The notes under the pieces are model-generated. The model did not search any database and was not told the origin of the DNA. It saw only the letters and a program-made list of their open reading frames with translations. Positions 34,473 through 43,368 of a stretch of 64,000 bases of DNA are shown in pieces. Made by a program: the position numbers and the translations under genes. The first letter of the stretch is position 1. Every line of letters begins with the position of its first letter. Source of the DNA: Pedobacter sp. BMA (GTDB taxonomy: Bacteria > Bacteroidota > Bacteroidia > Sphingobacteriales > Sphingobacteriaceae); the NCBI RefSeq assembly GCF_001027745.1, contig NZ_LECU01000003.1:372001-436000 (forward strand), written 5' to 3'.

Positions 34473-35366
34473 ATGGAATATTTTGATATTAATTCAGTCG
34501 CAGAACTACATCACTTCTTCAGGTATTCTAAACCTCTTCATCCACTAATCACTATCGTTGACATGGGACTTGTTGACCGCACACACAGGAAACCAAATGT
34601 GGGGTACAGGATAGGTCTCTATGGAATAACTTTAAAAAAAGTAAAAGGCAATTTTAAATACGGGCGAACCCATATTGATTTTGCAGAGGGAACGATGCTT
34701 TTCACCAGCCCTGATCAAATTCTCTTCCCAGATCCTGATAACCAGGTAGAAGGGTGGGGCATTTTTATACATCCGGATCTGTTGAACGCCACAGCGAAAG
34801 GCAGAAAATTAACCGAATATTCTTTTTTCGGGTATGACTTCAATGAAGGACTGCATGTTTCCGATGCAGAAAAGAAAGTCATTGAAGCAAGTCTTAAGAA
34901 TATCTCCTCCGAGATCTCCAGCACCTTAGACGACCATTCCCATCACCTTATACTGTCAAACCTGGAACTTGTGCTGTCTTATGCGGCAAGATTTTATGGG
35001 CGACAGTTCATGACCCGTGTAAAGCCGGCACACGACTTATTGGAAAGATTTGAGAGCCTGCTTACAGATTATTTCAAAAAAGACTTCCTGATCCAATCAG
35101 GGCTACCAGATGGCAAATACTTTGCCGAACGATTGGGCATATCAACAAATTACCTCTCTGATTTACTTGTAAAGTATACAGGTAAATCTACCCAAACACA
35201 CGTGCATTTAAAGTTAATAGATAAAGCAAAACACCTCTTATGGAGTACCAGTTATTCCATAAGTGAAATAGCGTACGACCTTGGATTTGAACATCCCTCT
35301 CATTTCACGAAATTGTTTAAAAATAAAACAGGCTATTCCCCTAAAGCATACCGGGCGCTGAACTAA
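34473..35366 (+). CDS. AraC-family transcriptional regulator
   Basis: The 297-residue protein has a poorly conserved N-terminal sensor (1-170) and two C-terminal helix-turn-helix motifs (about 205-297; YFAERLGISTNYLSDLLVKYTGKS and ISEIAYDLGFEHPSHFTKLFKNKTGYSPKAYR). It is a homologue of the broken AraC gene at 37327-38222, with matching sensor landmarks (GMGLVDR/NFNEIP, FHPDLI, YDFNEGLH). Its neighbour is the SDR upstream. Confidence 0.9.
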   Translation: MEYFDINSVAELHHFFRYSKPLHPLITIVDMGLVDRTHRKPNVGYRIGLYGITLKKVKGNFKYGRTHIDFAEGTMLFTSPDQILFPDPDNQVEGWGIFIHPDLLNATAKGRKLTEYSFFGYDFNEGLHVSDAEKKVIEASLKNISSEISSTLDDHSHHLILSNLELVLSYAARFYGRQFMTRVKPAHDLLERFESLLTDYFKKDFLIQSGLPDGKYFAERLGISTNYLSDLLVKYTGKSTQTHVHLKLIDKAKHLLWSTSYSISEIAYDLGFEHPSHFTKLFKNKTGYSPKAYRALN

Positions 35367-35680
35367 ATTCACCTTGACTGGTTTTTAAGCCCTCCATGCT
35401 CACCTTAGTTGGTTATTCGCTAACTACTTAACCTTCATTTCCCTTATTGTACGCTCACGGTGCTGTTTTCCCCATTCGGCAATGACTTCAATGATAGGCT
35501 ACTACCACCCTTTGATCGCTGATTCCTCAGAGCTTTGCCTGACTATTTTGTTGCAGCACCATGCCATCAGCGAAGAAAGCGGAAAGTTTTTTTTGCATAG
35601 GTAGATAACGTACATCACAGCAATGCCATCACGATCAGTGATTTTACAAGTAACTTCATCATTTTATAGATTAATGATCC
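35367..35680 (-). pseudogene. Remnants of an HxlR-type regulator and an exported protein
   Basis: No intact gene lies in this 314-nt stretch, but two minus-strand scraps are visible. From 35500 to 35424 a frame reads PIIEVIAEWGKQHRERTI and ends MKVK with a stop, the C-terminal tail of HxlR-family winged-helix regulators. From 35662 a signal-like frame reads MMKLLVKSLIVMALL before a TGA stop. The two abut and probably mark a decayed insertion or rearrangement site. The first scrap is convincing, the second weak. Confidence 0.55.
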
Positions 35681-35935
35681 TTAACGATTTCCTTCTTGAT
35701 GTTTTCGTATTTTTAATAACATCCTTATTGCAATAAAAGCGGCAACAATTGTAGTTATTATTGTTGCCGCAAATGTCCATATTGTAGGCCTGTAAGACAA
35801 GCCCAATAAAAATATCGGAGCATGCTTAATTAAGTGGTTGTATCCTGAAATTGCATGGCCTACTCCAAGCATAATAATTAGAAATGGAAAAAATAGCTGT
35901 AGATAATGCTTGAACAATACAGTATTGGCTTTCAT
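35681..35935 (-). CDS. Small membrane protein
   Basis: An 84-residue protein with two clear hydrophobic helices (about residues 14-32 and 50-72) separated by a short polar turn (GYNHLIKHAP), ending in a basic tail (IRKHQEGNR). It is not recognised. No signal peptide; inner membrane protein by positive-inside arrangement. It follows a region of decayed genes and could itself be a truncated protein. Confidence 0.5.
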   Translation of the reverse strand: MKANTVLFKHYLQLFFPFLIIMLGVGHAISGYNHLIKHAPIFLLGLSYRPTIWTFAATIITTIVAAFIAIRMLLKIRKHQEGNR

Positions 35936-36019
35936 AAATATCTTAGTTTATTGATTAACAATTTTTATCCTGATAAAGGGGTTGAAAAATGTATTGGTTG
36001 ATGGCATTGAGCTGGCATA

Positions 36020-36604
36020 TTAATCCAACTTCTTCAACAGTCTTCGTTTCGTTCGTTTAAATGCAACCCCTTCCCAACTCGCATCAAAACCTTCCCAAAA
36101 AATTCTTATTTCAGTGCCTACATTTATTGTAATAATAAAAGTCATGTCTTCATACGAAAAGTAAATGTTATTAGAATTAGGTAAGGCGTTAAGGTATTCT
36201 GATTTTTCTTTGATCACTGTTTCGATTTTGTTCATCAGGTACACAGCCTTATCAGCAGGCAGTTCTTTAAATGCATACGCCTGATAAATTTCACCTGCCT
36301 CATTAGATCGGCTTCCAAAAAAACCTAAAACAAGGCCTTCTTTTTTAAGTGCTTTGCAATTGTAAACCAAAGATGTCACTTCACCAGAGGCAGTTGCAGC
36401 TAAGGGATCCATTTGGAATTCAACCACTGCATCTGTTTTACCGAGCACATTCCTCACAACATAATCTTTAGCCCGGTAAAGAGCTATATCTTTACTAAAC
36501 TCCTTTGCAATAAAATACGACATAGCAGTTGGCCCACTTGCAACCTGTGCGGATGCTTGAACGCTTAGGATAGCGAGAATAATGAAAAAGATATTTTTGT
36601 TCAC
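36020..36604 (-). CDS. Exported hypothetical protein
   Basis: The 194-residue protein has a signal peptide (Met-Asn-Lys-Asn, hydrophobic core, cleavage near QASAQ at about residue 20). The mature part is a mix of charged and beta-type residues (ITINVGTEIRIFWEGFDASWEG) ending in a very basic RTKRRLLKKLD. No family recognised. It is on the minus strand facing a 720-nt gap without genes. Confidence 0.6.
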   Translation of the reverse strand: MNKNIFFIILAILSVQASAQVASGPTAMSYFIAKEFSKDIALYRAKDYVVRNVLGKTDAVVEFQMDPLAATASGEVTSLVYNCKALKKEGLVLGFFGSRSNEAGEIYQAYAFKELPADKAVYLMNKIETVIKEKSEYLNALPNSNNIYFSYEDMTFIITINVGTEIRIFWEGFDASWEGVAFKRTKRRLLKKLD

Positions 36605-37326
36605 GAGAGCATTAAGTTAAATTCAAGAGGCAAAAATTACAACTGCTAAATTACGCAATTAAACTGTCGAAAATCAGCATATCCACAAACTACCACCCAA
36701 AATGTTCCAGGTTTCCGAAATGAGCCGTAAAGAACATTTATCTTATTTTAATTTAGCGGTTCACCTTCCACCAAACTCAACCCACCAATACTAGCGCTAC
36801 CCAGTACCACCAGGTAACCCTAACCCTCGTGCTGCTCACTGCCGCGATGTTTTCCTTACGCTTTGCTGCGCCTATTACTTTTGCCTCATTGTAGCCGCTC
36901 CGCTCGTTTTTGTTTCTACTTTCCGATTATCCTTTTTCCAAAGTTCTATCATTTCCACCTCGCCTTTGAAACAACTATCAGGCGAATAATACACGATGCC
37001 TTTCGGCCATATGCGCAATTTCAATTCAGTATGGCTACCTGTTCAATAATTATCATCCATTACTGCGTGGCTCAGTCTTTTTGTTTGTAACTGGGTTAAG
37101 ATTGCTGTCAATCGCGAGAGTCTTTTTATATCATTGTTGTCCATATTGAATATAGGCAGTTAGGACTGCCTGGTGAAGTAGGCAGCAAAATTGTAAATAT
37201 AGGCCGTTTTTTAACTTATTAAAATCTAAATTTTATCTTGCTTGGTAACGGAAGTGTTTGAAGTTTTAGCATACACCTGAATAATAAACCCTTACGAATG
37301 GTTTAAACGTGATGAATATGGAAGGA
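36605..37326. other. 720-nt gap without an intact gene
   Basis: No gene can be supported. Open stretches exist on both strands but have no start context or recognisable motifs. A GGCAG/CTGCC inverted repeat occurs at about 37155-37170, and a minus-strand stretch near 36870-36980 (reading GEVEMIELWKKDNRK before stops) may be debris of an unrecognised gene. Confidence 0.4.
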
Positions 37327-38222
37327 TTAATTTAAACTTCGGTATTCATTGGGTGTCATTCCCGTTTTTTGTTTAAATAACCTGGTAAAGTGCTGCTGGT
37401 ATTTGAAGCCCAATTCGCCAGCTATGACATTTATTGATTTTGAGTTATCAAAGATTCTTTCTTTCGCCTCATTTATAAGCTTAAGTTGAATATACTCCAA
37501 AGCAGTATTACCTGTTTCCTTTTTAATTAGATCTCCAAAATAGTTAGCTGAAAGGTATAGTTGATCTGCGCAATAGGTAACACTTGGCAGACCTAATGTC
37601 TGCGCCTTGTCTGATTTAAAGTAGTCATTAAGTAAGTTCTCAAAACGTACCAAAATATCTTTGTTAATATGAGTCCGGGTAATGAACTGACGGTCATAAA
37701 AGCGCATAAAGTAATTCAACAATAATTCTATGGTCGAGACGATCAGGGTTTTACTGTGTTTGTCAATATTCTGCTTGATTTCAGTATTGATTTTCTGTAA
37801 GCATTCAACAATGGTAGCATTCTTTTTTTTGATAAATGCAGGGCTTCATTCACTTCATACGAAAAGAATGTGTAATCATTAATAAGCTTGCCTAGATGAG
37901 TACCTAAAATTAAATCCGGATGGAATACTAAAGCATATCCAGAGGCCTTATAAGCAACACCATTGCTGTTGATCCCATAGGTTTGTCCTGGAGATACAAA
38001 GACCAAAGTTCCATCCTCATAATCATACGGCTGGCAACCATAAATCATATCTCCACATTTAATGTTCTTGAGAAATATTGCATACAAGCCAATATTCATT
38101 CTAAAACGATGAACAGAAGGGATTTCATTGAAATTCACCACACTTACCAATGGATGAAGCGTGTCTACACCAAACTGATTGTTATAGTCCTGTACCGTAT
38201 TTATAATTTCTACTTTTTCCAT
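37327..38222 (-). pseudogene. AraC-family regulator disrupted by a 1-nt frameshift
   Basis: The first frame (38222 to about 37830) gives a sensor like that of the AraC protein at 34473: SVVNFNEIP, MNIGLYAIFL, GYALVFHPDLI and VNEALHLSKK. It then reads an unrelated tail and stops at 37743. Shifting by one nt at the A8 run (37823-37830, T8 on the plus strand) restores the match: NATIVECLQKINTEIKQNIDKHSKTL, then a normal C-terminal half with both helix-turn-helix motifs (LSANYFGDLIKKETG, NVIAGELGFKYQQHFTRLFKQKTG). With nine A residues the gene would be intact (about 298 aa). Sequencing error, slippage or true inactivation cannot be separated from the sequence alone. Confidence 0.85.
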
Positions 38223-38290
38223 TATTGTACCTTTTGCTGAACAAAATTACTAAACGTTCCCTGTTAAGCGTCCGGTTTCAACCCAAATCA

Positions 38291-38354
38291 GTAAAAGTGG
38301 TAAATGAATCCGTATTCTGTATAAAACCCAGCCAAATGAGACCTGTTATATTTG
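38291..38354 (+). promoter_or_regulatory. AraC-type operator/promoter of the PaoABC operon
   Basis: The 37-nt block 38291-38327 (GTAAAAGTGGTAAAT ... GTATTCTGTATAAAAC) matches 43056-43092 at 33 of 37 positions, and the -7 element TATATTTG (38347-38354) is 20 nt away in both. It lies 69 nt from the start of the divergent AraC gene and about 135 nt before the lipoprotein gene. It is the likely binding site of that regulator. Confidence 0.75.
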
Positions 38355-38488
38355 TATATAGCTATTGTAAATGGTGAAATATTTTTGAAAGGGCTTATCT
38401 GTCAAGGCAGTATAGATTGCACGATGTAGCCTATCATAAAACCGGACTCTGCATGACCAATTCATATATCTCTAAAAAATCAACTTAA

Positions 38489-38950
38489 ATGAAAATGCTT
38501 CATACAATTCTCATCAGTTTAATCTGCTTACAGCTAAGTGCATGTAGCAAGGATAATGTTGGACCAGTACAAAATCCAGAAACCATGGAACAAACAGACA
38601 CGGCAAAAATAAAAATAACAGTGGGGTCAAATGTGTTTACAGCCAGGTTAAATAATAATGCAACTGCAACTGCATTCAAAGCCAGGCTACCATTAAGCCT
38701 TGACATGGCAGACTTAAACAGAAATGAAAAGCATATTGACTTATCGGCTGCACTGCCTACAGGAGCAAGCAAACCAGGAAATATCCAGACCGGCGATGTG
38801 ATGCTGTATGGTACAAATACACTGGTTTTATTCTATAAAACATTCTCATCGTCCTATTCCTACTCACCGATTGGACGAATTGAGAACCCTTCGGAGTTGT
38901 CTAGGGCCTTAGGTAATGGGAATGTAACCGTAAAATTTGAACTTAATTGA
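38489..38950 (+). CDS. Cyclophilin-like-fold lipoprotein
   Basis: The 153-residue protein has a lipoprotein signal (LQLSACSKD, Cys19). The mature part matches the cyclophilin-like fold family (Cyclophil_like2): IKITVGSNVFTARLNNNATATAFKARLPLSLDM, GNIQTGDVMLYGTNTLVLFYKTFSSSYSYSPIGRI and the terminal GNVTVKFEL. In this phylum it is often encoded beside oxidoreductases. Catalytic isomerase activity is not expected. It heads the PaoABC operon, 36 nt from paoA, and its transcript starts at the shared promoter. Confidence 0.85.
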   Translation: MKMLHTILISLICLQLSACSKDNVGPVQNPETMEQTDTAKIKITVGSNVFTARLNNNATATAFKARLPLSLDMADLNRNEKHIDLSAALPTGASKPGNIQTGDVMLYGTNTLVLFYKTFSSSYSYSPIGRIENPSELSRALGNGNVTVKFELN

Positions 38951-38986
38951 ACATGAGCCTTCTACTAAGGTCATAAATGATATTAT

Positions 38987-39634
38987 ATGAAAGATTCAAA
39001 AAAACTTATCCTCACGCGAAGGGAAATGATTGTAGGTACAGCGACTGCAGTCACTGTTTCTCTTGGAGCTGGAACTATTGAAAAGGTCGAATCTTTAACT
39101 ATTAACAGCGCTGATATAGTGCCATCTGCAACGATTAATTTTAACGTCAACGGCAAAGCCCAGCAGCTAAATTTGGATACAAGGACAACCTTGCTGGATA
39201 GTCTGCGCGAACATCTTCAGCTCACTGGAACAAAAAAAGGTTGTGATCATGGACAATGCGGGGCATGTACGGTCCTGGTCAATGGAAGACGCATCAACTC
39301 CTGCCTATCTTTAGCACTACAACATGAGGGCGATAACATTGTAACTATTGAAGGGTTAGGAACGCCTGATAAACTTCATCCCATGCAGGCCGCTTTTGTT
39401 AAGCACGATGGTTATCAATGTGGTTATTGTACACCAGGACAAATTTGTTCTGCAGTAGCAGTTCTACAGGAAATTAAAGCAGGCATTCCCAGCCATGTAA
39501 GTGAAGACTTGACGCTACAACCAGAGTTTAGCAACATGGAAGTTCGGGAAAGAATGAGCGGAAACATATGCCGTTGCGGCGCCTATTCAAACATTGCGGA
39601 GGCTATGGCCGAAGTTAATTCACACTTATCATAG
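38987..39634 (+). CDS. paoA: PaoA-type iron-sulfur subunit of aldehyde oxidoreductase, exported
   Basis: The 215-residue subunit begins with a twin-arginine-like signal ([10 protein letters not shown] then a hydrophobic run to about residue 30). Two [2Fe-2S] clusters are bound by C86-x4-C91-x2-C94-x11-C106 ([13 protein letters not shown]) and C145-x2-C148 with C195-x-C197 ([15 protein letters not shown]). It passes electrons from molybdenum to FAD in xanthine-dehydrogenase-family enzymes. It is followed by paoB with only 4 nt between genes, and carries the signal for export of the whole complex. Confidence 0.93.
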   Translation: MKDSKKLILTRREMIVGTATAVTVSLGAGTIEKVESLTINSADIVPSATINFNVNGKAQQLNLDTRTTLLDSLREHLQLTGTKKGCDHGQCGACTVLVNGRRINSCLSLALQHEGDNIVTIEGLGTPDKLHPMQAAFVKHDGYQCGYCTPGQICSAVAVLQEIKAGIPSHVSEDLTLQPEFSNMEVRERMSGNICRCGAYSNIAEAMAEVNSHLS

Positions 39635-39638
39635 CACT

Positions 39639-40589
39639 ATGAAATCATTTACTTACGAGCGTGTGCATACGCCCGCAGAAGCGGCAGCAGCTGCAGCCCG
39701 CATGCCAGGATCAAAGTTTCTTGCCGGAGGTACCAATTTGCTTGATTTGATGAAATTACAGATTGAAACTCCGGTACACCTGATTGATATTGGCAAACTA
39801 GAACTTAATAAAATAGAACACACTTTGACCGGCGGGCTCCGAATAGGAGCCTTGCTTTCAAATACTGACCTGGCCGCGGATTTATCGGTGAGACGGGATT
39901 ATCAGATATTAGCCAGGGCCTTACTTGCAGGGGCATCCGGACAGCTCAGAAATAAGGCGACAACAGCGGGGAATTTGTTGCAAAGAACCCGTTGTCCTTA
40001 TTTTTATGATACCAACCAGCCCTGCAATAAACGGGTTCCGGGCAGTGGTTGCGCTGCTATAACCGGTTTTAGCAGGCAACTGGCCGTAATTGGTTCAAGT
40101 AATGCCTGCATTGCGACTCACCCCAGTGATATGGCCGTTGCCATGATGGCTCTTGACGCTGTTATTGAAACAATAAATCCTAAAGGTAAAGTCCGGCTTA
40201 TTCCGATCGCAGACTTTTACCGGCTTCCCGGAAAAACCCCGCATATAGAAACTGTTTTAGAAAAAAATGAACTGATTACCTCCGTAGTTCTTCCCCCGCC
40301 ATCTGGTGGTATGCATTTTTATCATAAGGTTCGCGACCGTTCTTCGTATGCTTTTGCTTTGGTGTCCGTAGGTGCTATCCTGCATAAGGATGGTTCAGGT
40401 CAAATCGCAGTTGGAGGAGTTGCTGCTAAACCCTGGAGAAATAAGAGCATTGAAAAAGTAGTGCCTTTGGGCGCGAAAGCCTTTACTGAAAAATTATTTG
40501 CAAAAGCTAGACCTACACAGGAGAATGCATTTAAGATTCAACTGGTCGAGCGCGCTTTAGAAGGAATTTTAAAAGAAGGGAGAAGTTAA
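39639..40589 (+). CDS. paoB: PaoB-type FAD subunit of aldehyde oxidoreductase
   Basis: The start is ATG 39639 (316 aa), 4 nt after the paoA stop; an upstream in-frame start would overlap paoA. The FAD-binding domain (about 1-175) shows [13 protein letters not shown] and [13 protein letters not shown]. The insertion C119, C129, C138, C157 ([21 protein letters not shown]) matches the extra [4Fe-4S] site of PaoB and not of ordinary xanthine dehydrogenases. A CO-dehydrogenase-flavoprotein C-terminal domain follows. It accepts electrons from the iron-sulfur subunit. Confidence 0.93.
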   Translation: MKSFTYERVHTPAEAAAAAARMPGSKFLAGGTNLLDLMKLQIETPVHLIDIGKLELNKIEHTLTGGLRIGALLSNTDLAADLSVRRDYQILARALLAGASGQLRNKATTAGNLLQRTRCPYFYDTNQPCNKRVPGSGCAAITGFSRQLAVIGSSNACIATHPSDMAVAMMALDAVIETINPKGKVRLIPIADFYRLPGKTPHIETVLEKNELITSVVLPPPSGGMHFYHKVRDRSSYAFALVSVGAILHKDGSGQIAVGGVAAKPWRNKSIEKVVPLGAKAFTEKLFAKARPTQENAFKIQLVERALEGILKEGRS

Positions 40590-40590
40590 T

Positions 40591-42801
40591 ATGAAATTTG
40601 ATAAACCAGCAGGCAAAAATCCAACTGACCAGATGAAGGTTATTGGTAAGCCACTAGACCGGATTGACGGACCCTTAAAAACTACTGGAACCGCAAAATA
40701 TGCCTATGAATATAATGAGCCGAACAAAGGTCATGCATATGGATACATTGTGGGCGCAGCCATTGGAAAAGGGCGGATCGATTCCATTAACCAGTACGCG
40801 GCCAAAAGAGCTCCTGGAGTTCTCGCCATTGTCACTTATGAAAATGCAGGACCACTTCAAAAAGGTATGTTCTATGTAGACAGGCTTCTGGCAGGTCCGG
40901 AAATTGACCATTACCACCAGGCGGTGGCAGTAATTGTTGCAGAGACGTTTGAACAAGCCAGGTCAGCTGCAGCCTTATTGAAAGTAAATTATACGAGGCT
41001 CAAAGGATCCTTTGATTTCAAAGCGCTTAAAGATTCTTCCATTACCCCAAAGCGTGGAGCGTATGGTCCGGCCCCTCAAAGTGAAGTAGGTAACTTTAAA
41101 GGTGCCTTCGATACAGCCGATGTTAAACTTGACCAGACTTATACCACCCCAGATCAATCCCACGCCATGATGGAACCTCATGCTACTATCGCCAGGTGGG
41201 ACGGGGATAAATTAACCTGCTGGTGTTCGATACAACAGCTAAACTGGGGTGTACGGGATTTGGCAAATGTTCTTGGCATACCCAAAGAGAATGTTAGACT
41301 GATTTCCCGTTTCATTGGAGGAGGTTTTGGTGGTAAAGGTACAGTGCTGTCAGATATAGTTGCTGCATCACTTGGCGCAAGAGCAGCCGGACGTCCGGTA
41401 AAAATAGCCCTTCAGAGGCCATTAATCTTTAATAACACGACACATCGTCCGGCTACAATACAGCGAATTAGGATTGGAACTAAAAAAGACGGTACCATTA
41501 CTGCAATAGGACATGAAAGCTGGTCTGGAAACCTTCCTGGGGGTATGAGTGAATCTGCAACAGCGCCCACCAGTTCACTTTATGCCGGCGCCAATCGTAT
41601 GCTTCATTTGCGCCAGGCAGTTCTAGACCTTGGGGAAGGTAATGCAATGCGGGCACCAGGAGAGGCTAGCGGGATGATGGCTCTTGAAATTGCAATGGAC
41701 GAGATGGCTGAAAAGTTAAAGATGGACCCTGTAGCATTCAGGATCCTTAATGATACTCAGGTAGACCCGGCCGAGAATAAACGTAGATTCTCGACACGAC
41801 TACTGGCGAAATGCTTGAGTGAGGGAGCAGAAAAATTTAATTGGAACAGGCGTCCGGACTCAGTAGGTACCATGAAAGAAGGAAAATGGTTGATTGGGAT
41901 GGGAGTAGCTTCTGCAGTTCGCGGCGCTCCAATTACTAAATCTGCAGCCCGTGTTCGCCTTAACAAAGATGGGATCGTAACTGTAGAAACTGATATGACA
42001 GATCTTGGAACAGGCAGTTATACTATAATCGGACAGACTGCAGCTGAAATGATGGGTGTAGGAATTGAAAAGGTGATTGTAAAGATTGGCGACTCTTCCT
42101 TCCCGGAATCTTCAGGATCCGGTGGACAATGGGGAGCTGCTTCGTCGACATCCGGTGTTTACGCCGCCTGCATAAAGCTTCGCGAAGCGGTGGCCAGATC
42201 TTTAGGATTTGACCCTGAGAAAACAGAGTTTTCTGATGGGAAAGTACATTCAGGTAGCCGTAGTTTCGTGCTCCGTGCTGCTGTAAAAACAGAGGAAATA
42301 GTTGCCGAAGATGAGATGACTTATGGAGAGCTTTCTAAACAATATGCACAGGACACCTTTGGTGCACACTTTGTTGAGGTTGGTGTAAATGTCTATACAT
42401 GCGAGATACGGGTTAGGCGAATGCTTGCAGTTTGTCATGCTGGTAGAATTTTAAATCCAAAATCGGCACGTAGCCAGGTTATTGGCGCAATGACTATGGG
42501 TGTAGGTGCAGCTTTAATGGAAGATCTTGTCGTTGACAAAAACCGGGGTTTCTTTGTAAATCACGATCTGGCAGGCTACGAAGTTCCGGTCCATGCAGAC
42601 ATTCCTTATCAGGAGGTCATTATGTTAGATGATGTCGATCCTACCATGTCGCCTATGAAAGCTAAGGGAATTGGTGAGCTTGGCCTTGTTGGGGTCGCAG
42701 CTGCCATTGCCAACGCAGTTTATAATGCAACTGGGGTAAGGGTACGGGAATATCCAATTACTATAGATAAGCTATTAGGAAAGATTAAAATAGATGCCTA
42801 A
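40591..42801 (+). CDS. paoC: PaoC-type molybdopterin subunit of aldehyde oxidoreductase
   Basis: The 736-residue subunit begins directly after the paoB stop. It has the aldehyde oxidase/xanthine dehydrogenase a/b hammerhead (about 20-130) and the molybdopterin-binding domain (about 140-736; RFIGGGFGGKG, NAMRAPGEASG, GSGGQWGAASSTSG). The catalytic Glu is in KGIGELG near residue 696. It oxidises aldehydes with water and molybdenum cofactor in the cytidine-dinucleotide form. There is no signal peptide, as in the paired system where PaoA directs export. No PaoD/XdhC chaperone is seen in the window. Confidence 0.93.
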   Translation: MKFDKPAGKNPTDQMKVIGKPLDRIDGPLKTTGTAKYAYEYNEPNKGHAYGYIVGAAIGKGRIDSINQYAAKRAPGVLAIVTYENAGPLQKGMFYVDRLLAGPEIDHYHQAVAVIVAETFEQARSAAALLKVNYTRLKGSFDFKALKDSSITPKRGAYGPAPQSEVGNFKGAFDTADVKLDQTYTTPDQSHAMMEPHATIARWDGDKLTCWCSIQQLNWGVRDLANVLGIPKENVRLISRFIGGGFGGKGTVLSDIVAASLGARAAGRPVKIALQRPLIFNNTTHRPATIQRIRIGTKKDGTITAIGHESWSGNLPGGMSESATAPTSSLYAGANRMLHLRQAVLDLGEGNAMRAPGEASGMMALEIAMDEMAEKLKMDPVAFRILNDTQVDPAENKRRFSTRLLAKCLSEGAEKFNWNRRPDSVGTMKEGKWLIGMGVASAVRGAPITKSAARVRLNKDGIVTVETDMTDLGTGSYTIIGQTAAEMMGVGIEKVIVKIGDSSFPESSGSGGQWGAASSTSGVYAACIKLREAVARSLGFDPEKTEFSDGKVHSGSRSFVLRAAVKTEEIVAEDEMTYGELSKQYAQDTFGAHFVEVGVNVYTCEIRVRRMLAVCHAGRILNPKSARSQVIGAMTMGVGAALMEDLVVDKNRGFFVNHDLAGYEVPVHADIPYQEVIMLDDVDPTMSPMKAKGIGELGLVGVAAAIANAVYNATGVRVREYPITIDKLLGKIKIDA

Positions 42802-42810
42802 AGTATGCCT

Positions 42811-42836
42811 ATGGTTACTGGGATTCCAGTAACCAT
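42811..42836 (+). terminator. Hairpin ending the PaoABC operon
   Basis: A perfect 11-bp stem ATGGTTACTGG/CCAGTAACCAT with a GATT loop lies 10 nt past the paoC stop. There is no T-run, so it may work as a factor-dependent terminator or mRNA end. It separates the operon from the next transcript. Confidence 0.6.
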
Positions 42837-43203
42837 CAAAGGCCTTACAGAAATTTATAAATAAACGATCACAACCTATAAATCCAGAAAAACCTGGCCA
42901 TATTAGTCACCTGTGACATTGTAAGTATGATGAAGCTGTGTCCGTCCGGTCATATTCTGCATTTAATATGTAGGCATACTGCCGCGTGCCCACAATCTTG
43001 GATCTGTTAAAGGCGGCCTAAAAAAACCTGCTTTGCCTATCTATAATGTGAATCTGTAAAAGTGGTAAATAATACAGTATTCTGTATAAAACGGCAAAAG
43101 CTCAGACTATCGATATTTGTGCTATTACCTTTTAGGAGTTTCGAGCTCGAAAAAGAAATCTAATCGTGGTCATGAAGTTTTAAAATTATTAGATCAAATC
43201 ACT
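42837..43203. other. Gap carrying the second copy of the regulon promoter
   Basis: No gene is seen. The stretch is non-coding and holds the shared operator/promoter at 43056-43119, which begins the alcohol dehydrogenase-moaA operon. Confidence 0.6.
43056..43119 (+). promoter_or_regulatory. Operator/promoter of the alcohol dehydrogenase-moaA operon
   Basis: The block 43056-43092 equals 38291-38327 at 33 of 37 positions, and the -7 element (GATATTTG, 43112-43119) is again 20 nt downstream. The match of both sequence and spacing points to a common activator. The first reading frame begins about 85 nt later. Confidence 0.75.
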
Positions 43204-43320
43204 ATGAAAAGCATTGTAAAAATAACGTTGATATCCATCAGCTGCATACTGGGAATAGCATGTAGCAACAATCAAAACCAGGAAAAAATGGAAACAGATA
43301 AAAAACAATTAGAAGCGTAG
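43204..43320 (+). CDS. Tiny lipoprotein (38 aa), possibly truncated
   Basis: From ATG 43204 the frame encodes a lipoprotein signal (CILGIACSNN, Cys20) and a charged tail of about 18 residues before a TAG. It lacks any mature domain. It may be a stable micro-lipoprotein or the 5' remnant of a larger exported protein fused to the operon start. It is followed by the alcohol dehydrogenase gene after 48 nt. Confidence 0.5.
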   Translation: MKSIVKITLISISCILGIACSNNQNQEKMETDKKQLEA

Positions 43321-43368
43321 CGCTTAGCTGCAAAGATAACATGGAAGAGAATAATAAAAGTGATTTTA

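Noticed and set aside
36863..37090. Open plus-strand frame of 75 codons
   Set aside because: Composition is Phe/Cys/His-rich without a motif, start context or homology, typical of random open sequence.
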